Source: Flavobacteriaceae bacterium GF1 (GTDB lineage: Bacteria; Bacteroidota; Bacteroidia; Flavobacteriales; Flavobacteriaceae). From it: DNA of 35,584 bases. Position 1 is the stretch's first letter. Every line of letters starts with the position of its first letter. Positions 1 to 7,371 of the stretch are shown here, in pieces. The stretch covers positions 1-35,584 of the forward strand of contig WNKP01000021.1 in NCBI GenBank assembly GCA_009797885.1. The letters are read 5' to 3'. Made by a program: the position numbers and the translations under genes. The notes below the pieces were generated by a model. The model was not told the DNA's origin and did no database searches. It was given only the letters and a program-made list of their open reading frames with translations.

Positions 1-665
1 TCGTCCGTATCCGGGGTACCATCGTTATCGTCGTCCGTATCCGCATTGTCGCCCGTGCCGTCACCATCGGTATCGGTGTCCTCATTGGCATCCATCGGGA
101 AATCGTCATCCGTATCCGGGGTACCATCATTGTCGTCGTCCGTATCGGCATTGTCGCCCGTTCCATCACCATCGGTATCGGTATCCTCGTTGGCATCCAG
201 TGGGAAATCGTCATCCGTATCCGGGGTTCCATCATTATCATCATCCGTATCGGCATTGTCGCCCGTGCCGTCACCGTCAGTATCGGTGTCCTCATTGGCA
301 TCCAATGGGAAATCGTCATCCGTATCCGGGGTTCCGTCATTATCGTCGTCCGTATCCGCATTGTTGCCCGTTCCGTCACCATCGGTATCGGTGTCCTCAT
401 TGGCATCCAGCGGGAAATCATCGTCCATATCCGGGGTACCATCGTTATCGTCGTCCGTATCCGCATTGTCGCCCGTTCCGTCACCGTCGGTATCGGTGTC
501 CTCGTTGGCATCCAGCGGGAAATCATCGTCCGTATCCGGGGTACCATCGTTATCGTCGTCCGTATCCGCATTGTCGCCCGTGCCGTCACCATCGGTATCG
601 GTATCCTCATTGGCATCCAGCGGGAAATCATCATCCGTATCCAGGGTCCCGTCATTGTCATCGTC
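1..665 (-). repeat. Tandem 105-bp repeats encoding 35-residue thrombospondin type 3 units
   Basis: Near-identical units recur every 105 bp; the same landmark (cgtatccgggg, with small variants) is at 6, 111, 216, 321, 426, 531 and 636. Each unit encodes 35 residues containing DTDGDGTGDNADTDDDNDG followed by TPDTDDDFPLDANE. The array runs off the left edge, so the copy number is unknown. Most differences are silent third-position changes, which points to recent duplication or gene conversion together with protein-level selection. The array lies inside the adhesin gene and is not intergenic. Confidence 0.95.
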
Positions 666-3600
666 GTCATCCGTAGTATTGGGATCTCCATCACCATCGG
701 TATCCTCCAAAGCGGTTATGGTATTGGTATAGGTAGTGGTACTTAACGCATTTTCACTATCCTTTACTTTGAAACCAAATGTGGCGTAGTCCGAACCGAA
801 TTCCCCAGTTCCTGTGGTATAGACCAAGTTTGTCACATCATCAATGAGATCATTGACCGATACTGGATTTCCGTTGTAGGTAAGTGTTCCACTTAAGGGC
901 AGACTTACCACCTGAATGCCACTAAAGCTGTCGCCCGTGTCAACATCGGTAAATGTAAAATCAGTATTTGAAAAACTGAAGGGAACATCCTCAACGACAT
1001 CCAGTGTAATATCGCCCCCTTCGGGCAAATCGTTTATTGGATTTATGGTCAGGGTAACGGTTACGGTTTCAGAAAAAGCATTTGCATCCTCAAAATTGTA
1101 CGTAAAGGTATCCTGGATATCCTCCCCCCCATCGTGCTCATAGGTAAAGGAACCATCACTGTTCAAGGTAAAGCTGGCAGCATGGGAAGGTCCGCTAATT
1201 TCATGATAGCTTCGCACATCACCATCCGGTTCAACATCATTGGTAGCTACATTTTCATTTAATGTGGCATTTTCGTCCACGCTAAAGTTGTCCGCAACGG
1301 CCACCGGGGGATCGTCCACTGCCCGTATGGAAATGGTCACCTCGGCAGTTGATATGGTATTGGTATCTTGTAATTGATAGGTTACGGTATCCGCCCCATT
1401 TTCGTTTTCATTGGGCGTATACACCATTTGGTTACTTCCATCTATGATTGCCGTTCCCTTGGTTCCTTGAGCGGTAATGGTAATCAAGGGAAAATCGCTG
1501 GTGTCAAATTTATCATTGAACAGAATTTCAATGGGATCCGTTGCCGTATCTTCATCGGTCAGGGCCAAGTCATCCACGGCACTTAAAACAAGGGTCACAT
1601 CAAAGGGTCCAAAAGATTGGGTCGCTATATTACCGGCATTGTCACTGGCCTGGGCATGGATATACCAACCCGTTCCGCCTTCCGTAAAGGAAACCTCCTT
1701 GGATTGACTGTTGCTCAAGGAAGTCCAATCGGACGCGTCATTGGCAGGAGGCGTATCACTTTGAAAAAAGGCATAGCGTTGTACATCAAATCCACTTCCC
1801 CCACTTTCGTCGGAAAATGTGAGCTGTATGGTAGTGTCCGTATCTATGGTCCCATTAGCGGGATCTGCGGTTATCGTTGGATTGGTATCATCGTCGATAA
1901 TGGTCAAGGACCTAAAAAAGGGCAAGGACCATACGCCCGTATCGGTCTGCGTGCGGAGACTTATAATGTATTCCGCACTTAGGTTGTTGTATGCCGAAAA
2001 GTCCGTTAAGGGTATGCTGGCATTATAGATTTCGGTATCCGTGGGGTCTCCGTTGCTATCGAACACCCGTTGTGTTACGATCCATTCCTGGACGGTAAGA
2101 TTCCTCCCAAAGGGATCCACCGAGTTATCCTCAATGGTTACGGTCATGTTACCGGAAAAGGTATTCAAAACGTCCGGAAGTAAGTTGAATTGGGCAATGG
2201 GCAAGTCATCATTACCTCCAGAAGCACTTGTTTTTTCCACATAAATACTTGTTGGATTACTCCAGGTATTTTGGAAATCCTGTACCCGTAACATGATAAG
2301 ATACTGTCCGTCGGGGACGGCATTTCTATCAAATTGCCCAATGGTCCAATCGTTTGTGGTATTGGCATCGACCGATTTCCACCTCCACTCGGATTGGGCA
2401 ATGCCGTTATTTGCACCCCCATCCAAATCATAGGAGGTGTTATTGATGAGACCGGTGCCCGCACTATAGGTAAAACTGGCAACAGGCCTTCTGTGAAAGA
2501 ACAGTACGGTAGGTGCAGTTGGTAAATCCTCGAAGGTAAACGTGTATTTCCCGACTTTGTCATACACCTCTGGGATGTCCTCGAGGTATAGGCCACTCCA
2601 TGAAGCCCGACCTTGGTTATTGTCAAAATACGTTTCATCATGGGTAATCCGCCAACGTCCGTTAGGATAGCTGGAATTGGCAGTATTGGTCTTTAACTGC
2701 TCAGGGGTTACCGCAATTTCAACAGATCGGTCCGTAAAGAAAATTTCACCTTGAGTAATTGTCCCAAGATTGTATTGATCATAAATGTATTGGGCCATAT
2801 CATCTATCCAACTGCTATAGGTTCCCATATCCCGATTGATAAAGGTTCCTTTATTATTGTTTTGGGTAACGAAGCGTTCAAACTGTGCCTGATTGATATT
2901 ATTACCCCAACCGATGTAATGCACATCCTCGTTTATGGTGCGCATCAATATTTCGGACAGGTCCTCATCGTTATCGAAATCCTCAACTTCCTGATCATCA
3001 AGATTGACATTGAAGCGCATGGCACTATTTCGCCATTGTGGTTCCCTTAAAACATCCTTGAACTTTTTTAAGCTGAGACTGGTAACCTCAATATTTCTAA
3101 ATGTGGCGTTGGGTTGGCTATTTGAAAAGAATCCATAACTCCCCCCAATATCCTGTGGTGCAGTATAATCTATCAATAGTACATCATCCACCCAGATTTT
3201 GGCATTTCTGCCTTTTACCTCCAATTTTACGGCATACCACGTCGTGTTATTACTCGCGTTGTTAAAGACTGTGGATGCAGCTCCCTGGATTCCTTGAATG
3301 TAATGTTGTGGATTTGAGTTGCCATCATCCCGGGTTATTTGGTAAAGACCACTTGCAAATCCATCGCCTGGTATATATTCATTGGTCGTAAAAGTTCTAA
3401 CACGTCCGGATAAGTTAAAAAGATAGGATCCCACAGCTCCATTTCCCATACCGAAAGTAATCCCCATATCATCATCGTCGCCACCATTTGTGGTCATCTC
3501 TACTTCCAAGGTATAATTGGAGGAATCAAAGTTGGGATCATAAAAACCTGCCATTCTATCATTATTGATCCTACGGATAATCCTCTCGGCGTCAACAAAC

Positions 3601-3911
3601 TCCCATGTCTGGGGATTGAACCCCCAACGGGTCCAATTATTGAAGATGGCCGCTGCGTCCGCAGCATTTGAAGAAATTGTGGTTCGTTCAAAACCCTGGA
3701 CAGATAGTTTTCCGGCCGGTATGCCCTTACTTCTAAGTGCATTATCCAAATCGGTCTCGAAGGTTTCGATATCCTGATCGGTGATACCTACAGTAAGTAC
3801 AACATCTATATTGGGGCCTTGCTGGACCTCCATATCTACAGTCTGGGCGGTAGCAAGGCAGGTGGATATAAGGTACAATAGTACCGCAATCGGTTTTAAA
3901 GCTATTTTCAT
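1..3911 (-). CDS. Giant secreted adhesin-like protein with LamG-like, cadherin-like and thrombospondin type 3 repeats (C-terminus beyond window)
   Basis: At least 1303 codons are open on the minus strand from ATG at 3911 to the left edge, so the protein is cut at its C-terminus. Residues 1-23 form a signal peptide (MKIALKPIAVLLYLIS, cleavage near ATAQ-T). Residues about 120-275 look like a LamG/concanavalin-type beta sandwich (…WYAVKLEVKG…IWVDDVLL…). An Ig-like segment lies near 675-770. Three cadherin/VCBS-like modules follow at about 778-849, 863-961 and 961-1068, with the usual AVDD, TDEDT and YTPN-type signatures. From about 1068 on come thrombospondin type 3 repeats rich in DTDGDG and DDDNDG, which normally bind calcium. 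This is the architecture of long extracellular adhesins of Flavobacteriia, often exported by the type IX system; the sorting domain that would prove this is outside the window. It starts 19 bp after the DUF4347-like gene and is probably co-transcribed with it. Binding target unknown. Confidence 0.9.
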   Translation of the reverse strand, partial: MKIALKPIAVLLYLISTCLATAQTVDMEVQQGPNIDVVLTVGITDQDIETFETDLDNALRSKGIPAGKLSVQGFERTTISSNAADAAAIFNNWTRWGFNPQTWEFVDAERIIRRINNDRMAGFYDPNFDSSNYTLEVEMTTNGGDDDDMGITFGMGNGAVGSYLFNLSGRVRTFTTNEYIPGDGFASGLYQITRDDGNSNPQHYIQGIQGAASTVFNNASNNTTWYAVKLEVKGRNAKIWVDDVLLIDYTAPQDIGGSYGFFSNSQPNATFRNIEVTSLSLKKFKDVLREPQWRNSAMRFNVNLDDQEVEDFDNDEDLSEILMRTINEDVHYIGWGNNINQAQFERFVTQNNNKGTFINRDMGTYSSWIDDMAQYIYDQYNLGTITQGEIFFTDRSVEIAVTPEQLKTNTANSSYPNGRWRITHDETYFDNNQGRASWSGLYLEDIPEVYDKVGKYTFTFEDLPTAPTVLFFHRRPVASFTYSAGTGLINNTSYDLDGGANNGIAQSEWRWKSVDANTTNDWTIGQFDRNAVPDGQYLIMLRVQDFQNTWSNPTSIYVEKTSASGGNDDLPIAQFNLLPDVLNTFSGNMTVTIEDNSVDPFGRNLTVQEWIVTQRVFDSNGDPTDTEIYNASIPLTDFSAYNNLSAEYIISLRTQTDTGVWSLPFFRSLTIIDDDTNPTITADPANGTIDTDTTIQLTFSDESGGSGFDVQRYAFFQSDTPPANDASDWTSLSNSQSKEVSFTEGGTGWYIHAQASDNAGNIATQSFGPFDVTLVLSAVDDLALTDEDTATDPIEILFNDKFDTSDFPLITITAQGTKGTAIIDGSNQMVYTPNENENGADTVTYQLQDTNTISTAEVTISIRAVDDPPVAVADNFSVDENATLNENVATNDVEPDGDVRSYHEISGPSHAASFTLNSDGSFTYEHDGGEDIQDTFTYNFEDANAFSETVTVTLTINPINDLPEGGDITLDVVEDVPFSFSNTDFTFTDVDTGDSFSGIQVVSLPLSGTLTYNGNPVSVNDLIDDVTNLVYTTGTGEFGSDYATFGFKVKDSENALSTTTYTNTITALEDTDGDGDPNTTDDDDDNDGTLDTDDDFPLDANEDTDTDGDGTGDNADTDDDNDGTPDTDDDFPLDANEDTDTDGDGTGDNADTDDDNDGTPDMDDDFPLDANEDTDTDGDGTGNNADTDDDNDGTPDTDDDFPLDANEDTDTDGDGTGDNADTDDDNDGTPDTDDDFPLDANEDTDTDGDGTGDNADTDDDNDGTPDTDDDFPMDANEDTDTDGDGTGDNADTDDDNDGTPDTD

Positions 3912-3930
3912 GGTAACGTTTTAGATTGGT

Positions 3931-4563
3931 TTAGTGAAAAAGGGCAGGCATGGGAACCACTTTGTTTGCACTGCTATAATCAAAAACGAAACCCTCATCC
4001 CGTATGGAATTACAGTTTGTAGCGCTCAACACATTGAACTTGGTCTTGTTTGCCAATCGGCTTAAAAAAGAAAGGCCATTTGCATTGTCCGAGAGGGAGC
4101 AACTGTAGACAAAAAGGTTCAGATCATTCCCGCCTTGATGTGCCGAAATATCCTCTAGAACATCCGTATAGGTCTCAAGGGTATCCCCATTCAAAATATC
4201 ATTGCCCAATTCAATTGCACTTTCATTGGTTTTCGAAAACAAATGAATATTGGTAATGTTGGGGTTGTTGTCCAATGCGTTGTTCAATTGGGTCAATAAC
4301 TCATCGGAATAAGAAACTTCAAGTAGCATTACCTCAACGGGCAAAGAAGCTTTTAGTGAAATCTTATTGTCAAAGGAATGCCCAATAATGACCAATTCCT
4401 CAGATGGTACGTTAGTGTTTACCAGCTGTAGCTTTTGCTTAATATTTTGATTGACAAAGGCCAAATCTTTGGATTGGCCCGTAAAAAGAAATGTTAGGAA
4501 TACGATAACCACTATAGTCATCCCATTCTTATGGAAGCTGTTGGGGTTTAAAGGTTTTTTCAT
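3931..4563 (-). CDS. Small exported DUF4347-like protein
   Basis: 210 residues. An N-terminal hydrophobic segment at about 15-29 (TIVVIVFLTFLFTG) acts as signal peptide or anchor. The rest resembles DUF4347, a domain usually found at the N-terminus of very large bacterial surface proteins: an IHLFSKTNESAIELGNDILN stretch matches the family region IHLVSHG…LQLGNTTLN, and LNLFVYSCSLS…GLSFLSRLANKT matches ILLYGCNVA…G..F...LA..TG. The family pattern is SHG…C, like caspase-fold peptidases. Here the Cys is kept (YSC) but the SHG His is replaced (SKT), so a peptidase activity is doubtful. It lies 19 bp upstream of the giant adhesin gene on the same strand, so the two are likely one operon with DUF4347 supplied as a separate chain. 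The domain match is by eye. Confidence 0.7.
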   Translation of the reverse strand: MKKPLNPNSFHKNGMTIVVIVFLTFLFTGQSKDLAFVNQNIKQKLQLVNTNVPSEELVIIGHSFDNKISLKASLPVEVMLLEVSYSDELLTQLNNALDNNPNITNIHLFSKTNESAIELGNDILNGDTLETYTDVLEDISAHQGGNDLNLFVYSCSLSDNANGLSFLSRLANKTKFNVLSATNCNSIRDEGFVFDYSSANKVVPMPALFH

Positions 4564-4578
4564 GTTAAGGTTTGATAA

Positions 4579-4769
4579 TTAATTTTGGTTAAAACTGATT
4601 TTGGGTTTTCTGGAAATTCCAGCTGGACCGCTCTGGTCAAAAGCCATTTCCATTGGTCTTCCCAGGAATGCGCCAAACTTTATAGGGGCAGAACACTATT
4701 TGAGAAGCGACCTCCCACAGATTTGGGAAGCGCATTGGCAATAGGCTTGTGAAAGTAGATTTGAATCAT
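4579..4769 (-). pseudogene. Possible remnant reading frame upstream of the DUF4347-like gene
   Basis: On the minus strand ATG at 4769 opens a 29-codon frame (MIQIYFHKPIANALPKSVGG…) ending in TAA at 4682-4680. Removing one base near that stop would join it to a second open stretch (KFGAFLGRPMEMAFDQSGPA…ISFNQN) ending in TAA at 4581-4579, 15 nt before the DUF4347-like ATG and in the same frame as that gene. Both halves read like real protein rather than noise, so a frameshifted small gene or a lost 5' extension is possible. I do not recognise the family, and a chance pair of short frames cannot be excluded. Confidence 0.3.
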
Positions 4770-4771
4770 TT

Positions 4772-4827
4772 GTTATCAATTTTTATTTGTAATACTTTTC
4801 TTGCTTTTTATGTGCGAAATTGATAAC
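4772..4827. repeat. Perfect 11-bp inverted repeat, 34-bp spacing
   Basis: GTTATCAATTT at 4772-4782 is matched by its exact reverse complement AAATTGATAAC at 4817-4827. It lies upstream of the DUF4347/adhesin operon and downstream of the Crp/Fnr-type gene, both on the minus strand. There is no T tract directly after either arm, so it looks more like a regulatory site or RNA structure than an intrinsic terminator. Confidence 0.55.
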
Positions 4828-4851
4828 GGCAATATTTTTGTTTGGTTCAAA

Positions 4852-5103
4852 TTATTTTGAACTCGCTTGATAAATGTCAATTAATTCCTTGGCAAATTGG
4901 TTTTCGTCAAGCGCAAAAGCCTAAAAATGACTCTTGGCTGCATGCCAAAAAAGTGGATGGTATTCGTAATATTTACCTATACCTAGATTGATATTTGAAT
5001 CCCTGCCCAATAGAAATACGATCGAAATTTGCTCTAAGGGGAAGCTGAGTGCACACCTATGATATGCACCTTTCGTATAGTTATGCCCAAATGTTGGCCT
5101 AGG
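4852..5103 (-). pseudogene. Possible degraded gene fragment with an in-frame TAG
   Basis: One minus-strand frame stays open across the gap apart from a single TAG at 4923-4921, ending in TAA at 4854-4852. The translation before the TAG includes IVFLLGRDSNINLG and YYEYHPLFWHAAKSHF; after it comes AFALDENQFAKELIDIYQAS. The composition is typical of a real protein C-terminus, and a point mutation would explain the TAG. The 5' end is lost where the Crp/Fnr-type gene ends at 5115. The FLLGR stretch vaguely recalls glycosyltransferases, but I do not assign a family. Confidence 0.35.
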
Positions 5104-5114
5104 TACCCTTCCGC

Positions 5115-5738
5115 TTATTCCGTACTTTTTTTCGTCATGAATTCGGCGTGTTCCTTGATAATTCGGGAGAGGGTCTCCGGTCGCATCGCCAATAACGAGG
5201 AGAGGTATTTATTTGGTATTCTGTCAATTAGTTCAAGTTTATTGGTCTCCGTAAAATAGTTCCATCGTTTCCGGGCGCTGGGAATCCTAGCCATAAAGGC
5301 CCTATTTTCCGCATGGATATAATAATCGATCAACAATTTGCGGTACAACTCCCCAAATTCCGAGAATGTACGCATACCATATTCCAAATCCCCATACTCC
5401 AAATACAGGCAATCGGTATCTTCCAAACACTGGATGTTCTCCTTTACCGGTTGGTTTGTAAAAAACCCGGTAATGGATGTAAAAATTTCATTATCAGTAC
5501 TTATCCAAGTGGTCACGTCCTTCCCACCACTTAAAAAATACCCTCGCACAAGTCCCTTTTTTATCAAATACAATTTTGTACAGGTATCCCCTTCTTTATA
5601 GACGGTATCTCCTTTGGAAAACTGGATACTTCTAACATGTTCGGCCAAAAAGCCCTTGACTTCGGTACTTAAGGGAACGATGGAATTAAGATAGATTAAT
5701 GCGAAAAAGTTTCTGTGGATCTTTTTGGTCGGTCTCAT
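5115..5738 (-). CDS. Crp/Fnr-family transcriptional regulator
   Basis: 207 residues, the usual length for Bacteroidota members. Residues about 20-125 form a cyclic-nucleotide-binding-like beta roll (FSKGDTVYKEGDTCTKLYLI, then KGLVRGYF), a long dimer helix spans about 125-155, and a winged-helix segment lies near 174-197 (IPNKYLSSLLAMRPETLSRI), matching the family pattern …ASYLGI.PETLSRIR. The phosphate-binding cassette of true cAMP receptors is not evident, so the ligand is unknown. The gene stands alone, with about 180 bp upstream. Being next to the adhesin operon it could regulate it, but the sequence does not show that. Confidence 0.88.
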   Translation of the reverse strand: MRPTKKIHRNFFALIYLNSIVPLSTEVKGFLAEHVRSIQFSKGDTVYKEGDTCTKLYLIKKGLVRGYFLSGGKDVTTWISTDNEIFTSITGFFTNQPVKENIQCLEDTDCLYLEYGDLEYGMRTFSEFGELYRKLLIDYYIHAENRAFMARIPSARKRWNYFTETNKLELIDRIPNKYLSSLLAMRPETLSRIIKEHAEFMTKKSTE

Positions 5739-5878
5739 TTAGGAATTAAGGATAATCGCAAGGCCAATTTTCAGTGCTAAATTTATATACTTGTTTGGTT
5801 AATGGTAGGTGGATCCAATGAGCCTATTCGTGCTCTTTATCCTGTTTAGTATGAAACTAATTTAGTAAATGCCGATAT

Positions 5879-5906
5879 AAAAAAACGGCGGAAAACCATA
5901 CCCACG
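5879..5906 (-). terminator. Weak candidate terminator after the dipeptidase operon
   Basis: Reading the minus strand beyond the stop at 5920, a short imperfect GC-rich hairpin (arms around CGTGGG and CCGCCG, with bulges) is followed directly by seven Ts (5885-5879). The position fits the end of the three-gene operon, but the stem is irregular. Confidence 0.35.
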
Positions 5907-5919
5907 ATAAAAATTTCCC

Positions 5920-6660
5920 TCAGTCACAGGGCCATTTAAAATTGGCTATTTTATCTTGGGAGGCCGATGAAAGATTGTAATGCCACCATTCGGTACGTAT
6001 GGACCAAAATCCATATTTCTCCATGGTTTCCTTGAGCAGTTTTCGATTCTTTAAAATATGTTGTGGAAGGTCCGTATTATCATGATAGGCCCTTTTTCCA
6101 AAAAAGTCAAAATCCGTCCCCATATCCAATTCATTGCCCTCCAAATCCACCAAGGTAATGTCAACCGCACCCCCTTTGTTGTGTATGGAACCTTTAACGG
6201 GGTTGGCGACATATTGGGGATTGGGTACCAATTTCCACATTTTAAATTGCACCCAATTGGGGCGATAACAATCGAAGAATTTTATTCGGTAGCCCTTTCC
6301 CATAAATTCGTCATTGGCCTTGATCAAGGCCCTTGCCGTTTTTACACGGGTATAGCACTCGGCGCAGTCATACACCTTGGATTTTAGGAAATTATTGGTG
6401 GTGGCATAGCGCAAATCATAGGCAAAGTCATGGCTAAAATCAGCCAAGCGTACAAAAGTGGTATCGGCAAAACCGTCAAAAGAATCGTACAGCACTTTTC
6501 TTTTGGAAACTTGAACTGGCAAAGTGTCCTTGGTAATTGTAGTATCGATCGCTTGCTTTTCCTGAAGCGCGTCTCCGTTTGTGGATGTCCCAACCCCATT
6601 CTTTTCGGAATGTTTACAAGAACCCATAAAGAAAACGAGTATAATCAATACCCTGTACAT
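5920..6660 (-). CDS. VanX-like D-alanyl-D-alanine dipeptidase lipoprotein (peptidase family M15D)
   Basis: 246 residues when started at ATG 6660. That start is preferred over an in-frame ATG at 6723 because it puts a signal peptide and lipobox (LVFFMGSC, lipid-modified Cys15) at the N-terminus and gives a TAATG overlap with the upstream gene, with GAAGGAA just before it. Zinc-enzyme residues of M15D are present: the CYRP motif (Arg133), SIHNKGGAVD (His160 and Asp167 ligands) and EWWH (Glu224 general base, His227 ligand). The family hydrolyses D-Ala-D-Ala or related peptidoglycan dipeptides. A lipoprotein form would act in the periplasm on released wall fragments. In species without glycopeptide resistance genes nearby, as here, recycling is more likely than vancomycin resistance. 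Last gene of a three-gene operon. Confidence 0.9.
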   Translation of the reverse strand: MYRVLIILVFFMGSCKHSEKNGVGTSTNGDALQEKQAIDTTITKDTLPVQVSKRKVLYDSFDGFADTTFVRLADFSHDFAYDLRYATTNNFLKSKVYDCAECYTRVKTARALIKANDEFMGKGYRIKFFDCYRPNWVQFKMWKLVPNPQYVANPVKGSIHNKGGAVDITLVDLEGNELDMGTDFDFFGKRAYHDNTDLPQHILKNRKLLKETMEKYGFWSIRTEWWHYNLSSASQDKIANFKWPCD

Positions 6661-7370
6661 TATTCCTTCTTTTGATTTGCCATCCATTGGTACAATTCTT
6701 CGGTAGTGTACGCTTGTTCCCATGAGTTATGGCCTATATTTTCATAACGGCTGTATTTTACATCGTACCCCATTTCCACTAACTTCCGGACCATATTATC
6801 CGATTCTGCAACTGGGATTACTTGGTCCTCTGCCCCATGGAACACCCAAATGGGCATTTTCTTTTCCAACCAATGGGCATAAGGTGTGGGCGCCATTCCG
6901 CAAACTACCGCCAGTGCAGCAAACTTATCGGGATATTGTACGGCCATTTCCCATGCTGCACTTCCTCCCCTGCTTAGCCCTGTTAAATACACTCTATTTT
7001 TATCCACCCTATTGTTCGCCACTATGGAATCCAACAATTGATTTACTGCTTTAATGTCCCACCACTTTTTTTGATGGGGGTTCTGTGGGGCCAAAACCAA
7101 AAAGGGAAAAGGATAACCCTCTGCCATCATTTTGGGAGGGCCGTTCTTTTGCAGGGCATCCAATTCTCCGCCAGCTTCTCCCCCACCGTGGAGAAAGAGC
7201 AGTATCCCATAGGTTGCCTCTTCCCCTTCAAAATAACCCGGTGGATAAAAGAGATAATATTGCAAGGTTTCCTCTACCCGTATATGCTGTTCGCCTTCAA
7301 TAAGATCAGCTTGTGCAGAACAGGCCTGTAGCACAAAGGTGGCAACCACGATTGGAATAAAAAACCGCAT
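6660..7370 (-). CDS. Alpha/beta-hydrolase lipoprotein (esterase/polyhydroxybutyrate-depolymerase-like)
   Basis: 236 residues. The N-terminus is a lipoprotein signal (VATFVLQAC, Cys17). The fold markers are in order: oxyanion-hole LHGGGE at 60-65, nucleophile elbow GLSRGG with Ser133, Asp182 in GAEDQVIP, and His214 in IGHNSW, a full catalytic triad. It resembles the dienelactone hydrolase, phospholipase/carboxylesterase and PHB-depolymerase-like group; substrate not predictable. Its start lies two bases beyond the stop of the nucleotidase gene (TGATATG) and its stop overlaps the dipeptidase start (TAATG), so translation is probably coupled. Confidence 0.88.
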   Translation of the reverse strand: MRFFIPIVVATFVLQACSAQADLIEGEQHIRVEETLQYYLFYPPGYFEGEEATYGILLFLHGGGEAGGELDALQKNGPPKMMAEGYPFPFLVLAPQNPHQKKWWDIKAVNQLLDSIVANNRVDKNRVYLTGLSRGGSAAWEMAVQYPDKFAALAVVCGMAPTPYAHWLEKKMPIWVFHGAEDQVIPVAESDNMVRKLVEMGYDVKYSRYENIGHNSWEQAYTTEELYQWMANQKKE

Positions 7371-7371
7371 A

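Larger units (their letters stand above)
4564..5114. other. 550-bp gap with broken protein-like frames and an inverted repeat
   Basis: No intact gene of normal size is visible between the DUF4347-like gene and the Crp/Fnr-type gene. The stretch holds two protein-like but interrupted minus-strand frames (4579-4769 and 4852-5103) and an 11-bp perfect inverted repeat (4772-4782 and 4817-4827). I found no exact TAnnTTTG element on the minus strand that would serve the DUF4347/adhesin operon, though its promoter should lie here. Confidence 0.6.

Noticed and set aside
1-665. CRISPR-like regular repeats
   Set aside because: Units are 105 bp with no unique spacers and lie in frame inside a coding sequence.
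46-732. Long plus-strand open frames across the left end
   Set aside because: They read the antisense of the 105-bp TSP3 array; the Ser/Val/Pro-rich translation is an artefact of its low-complexity codons.
4050-4256. Short plus-strand frame opposite the DUF4347-like gene
   Set aside because: Antisense shadow with no conserved features.
5920-6660. Vancomycin-resistance gene
   Set aside because: The VanX-like enzyme has no VanH/VanA-type ligase or dehydrogenase nearby and is a lipoprotein, which fits wall-fragment recycling better than resistance.
6661-6723. Earlier start for the VanX-like gene
   Set aside because: It overlaps the esterase gene and would bury the lipoprotein signal; TAATG at 6660 is the natural junction.
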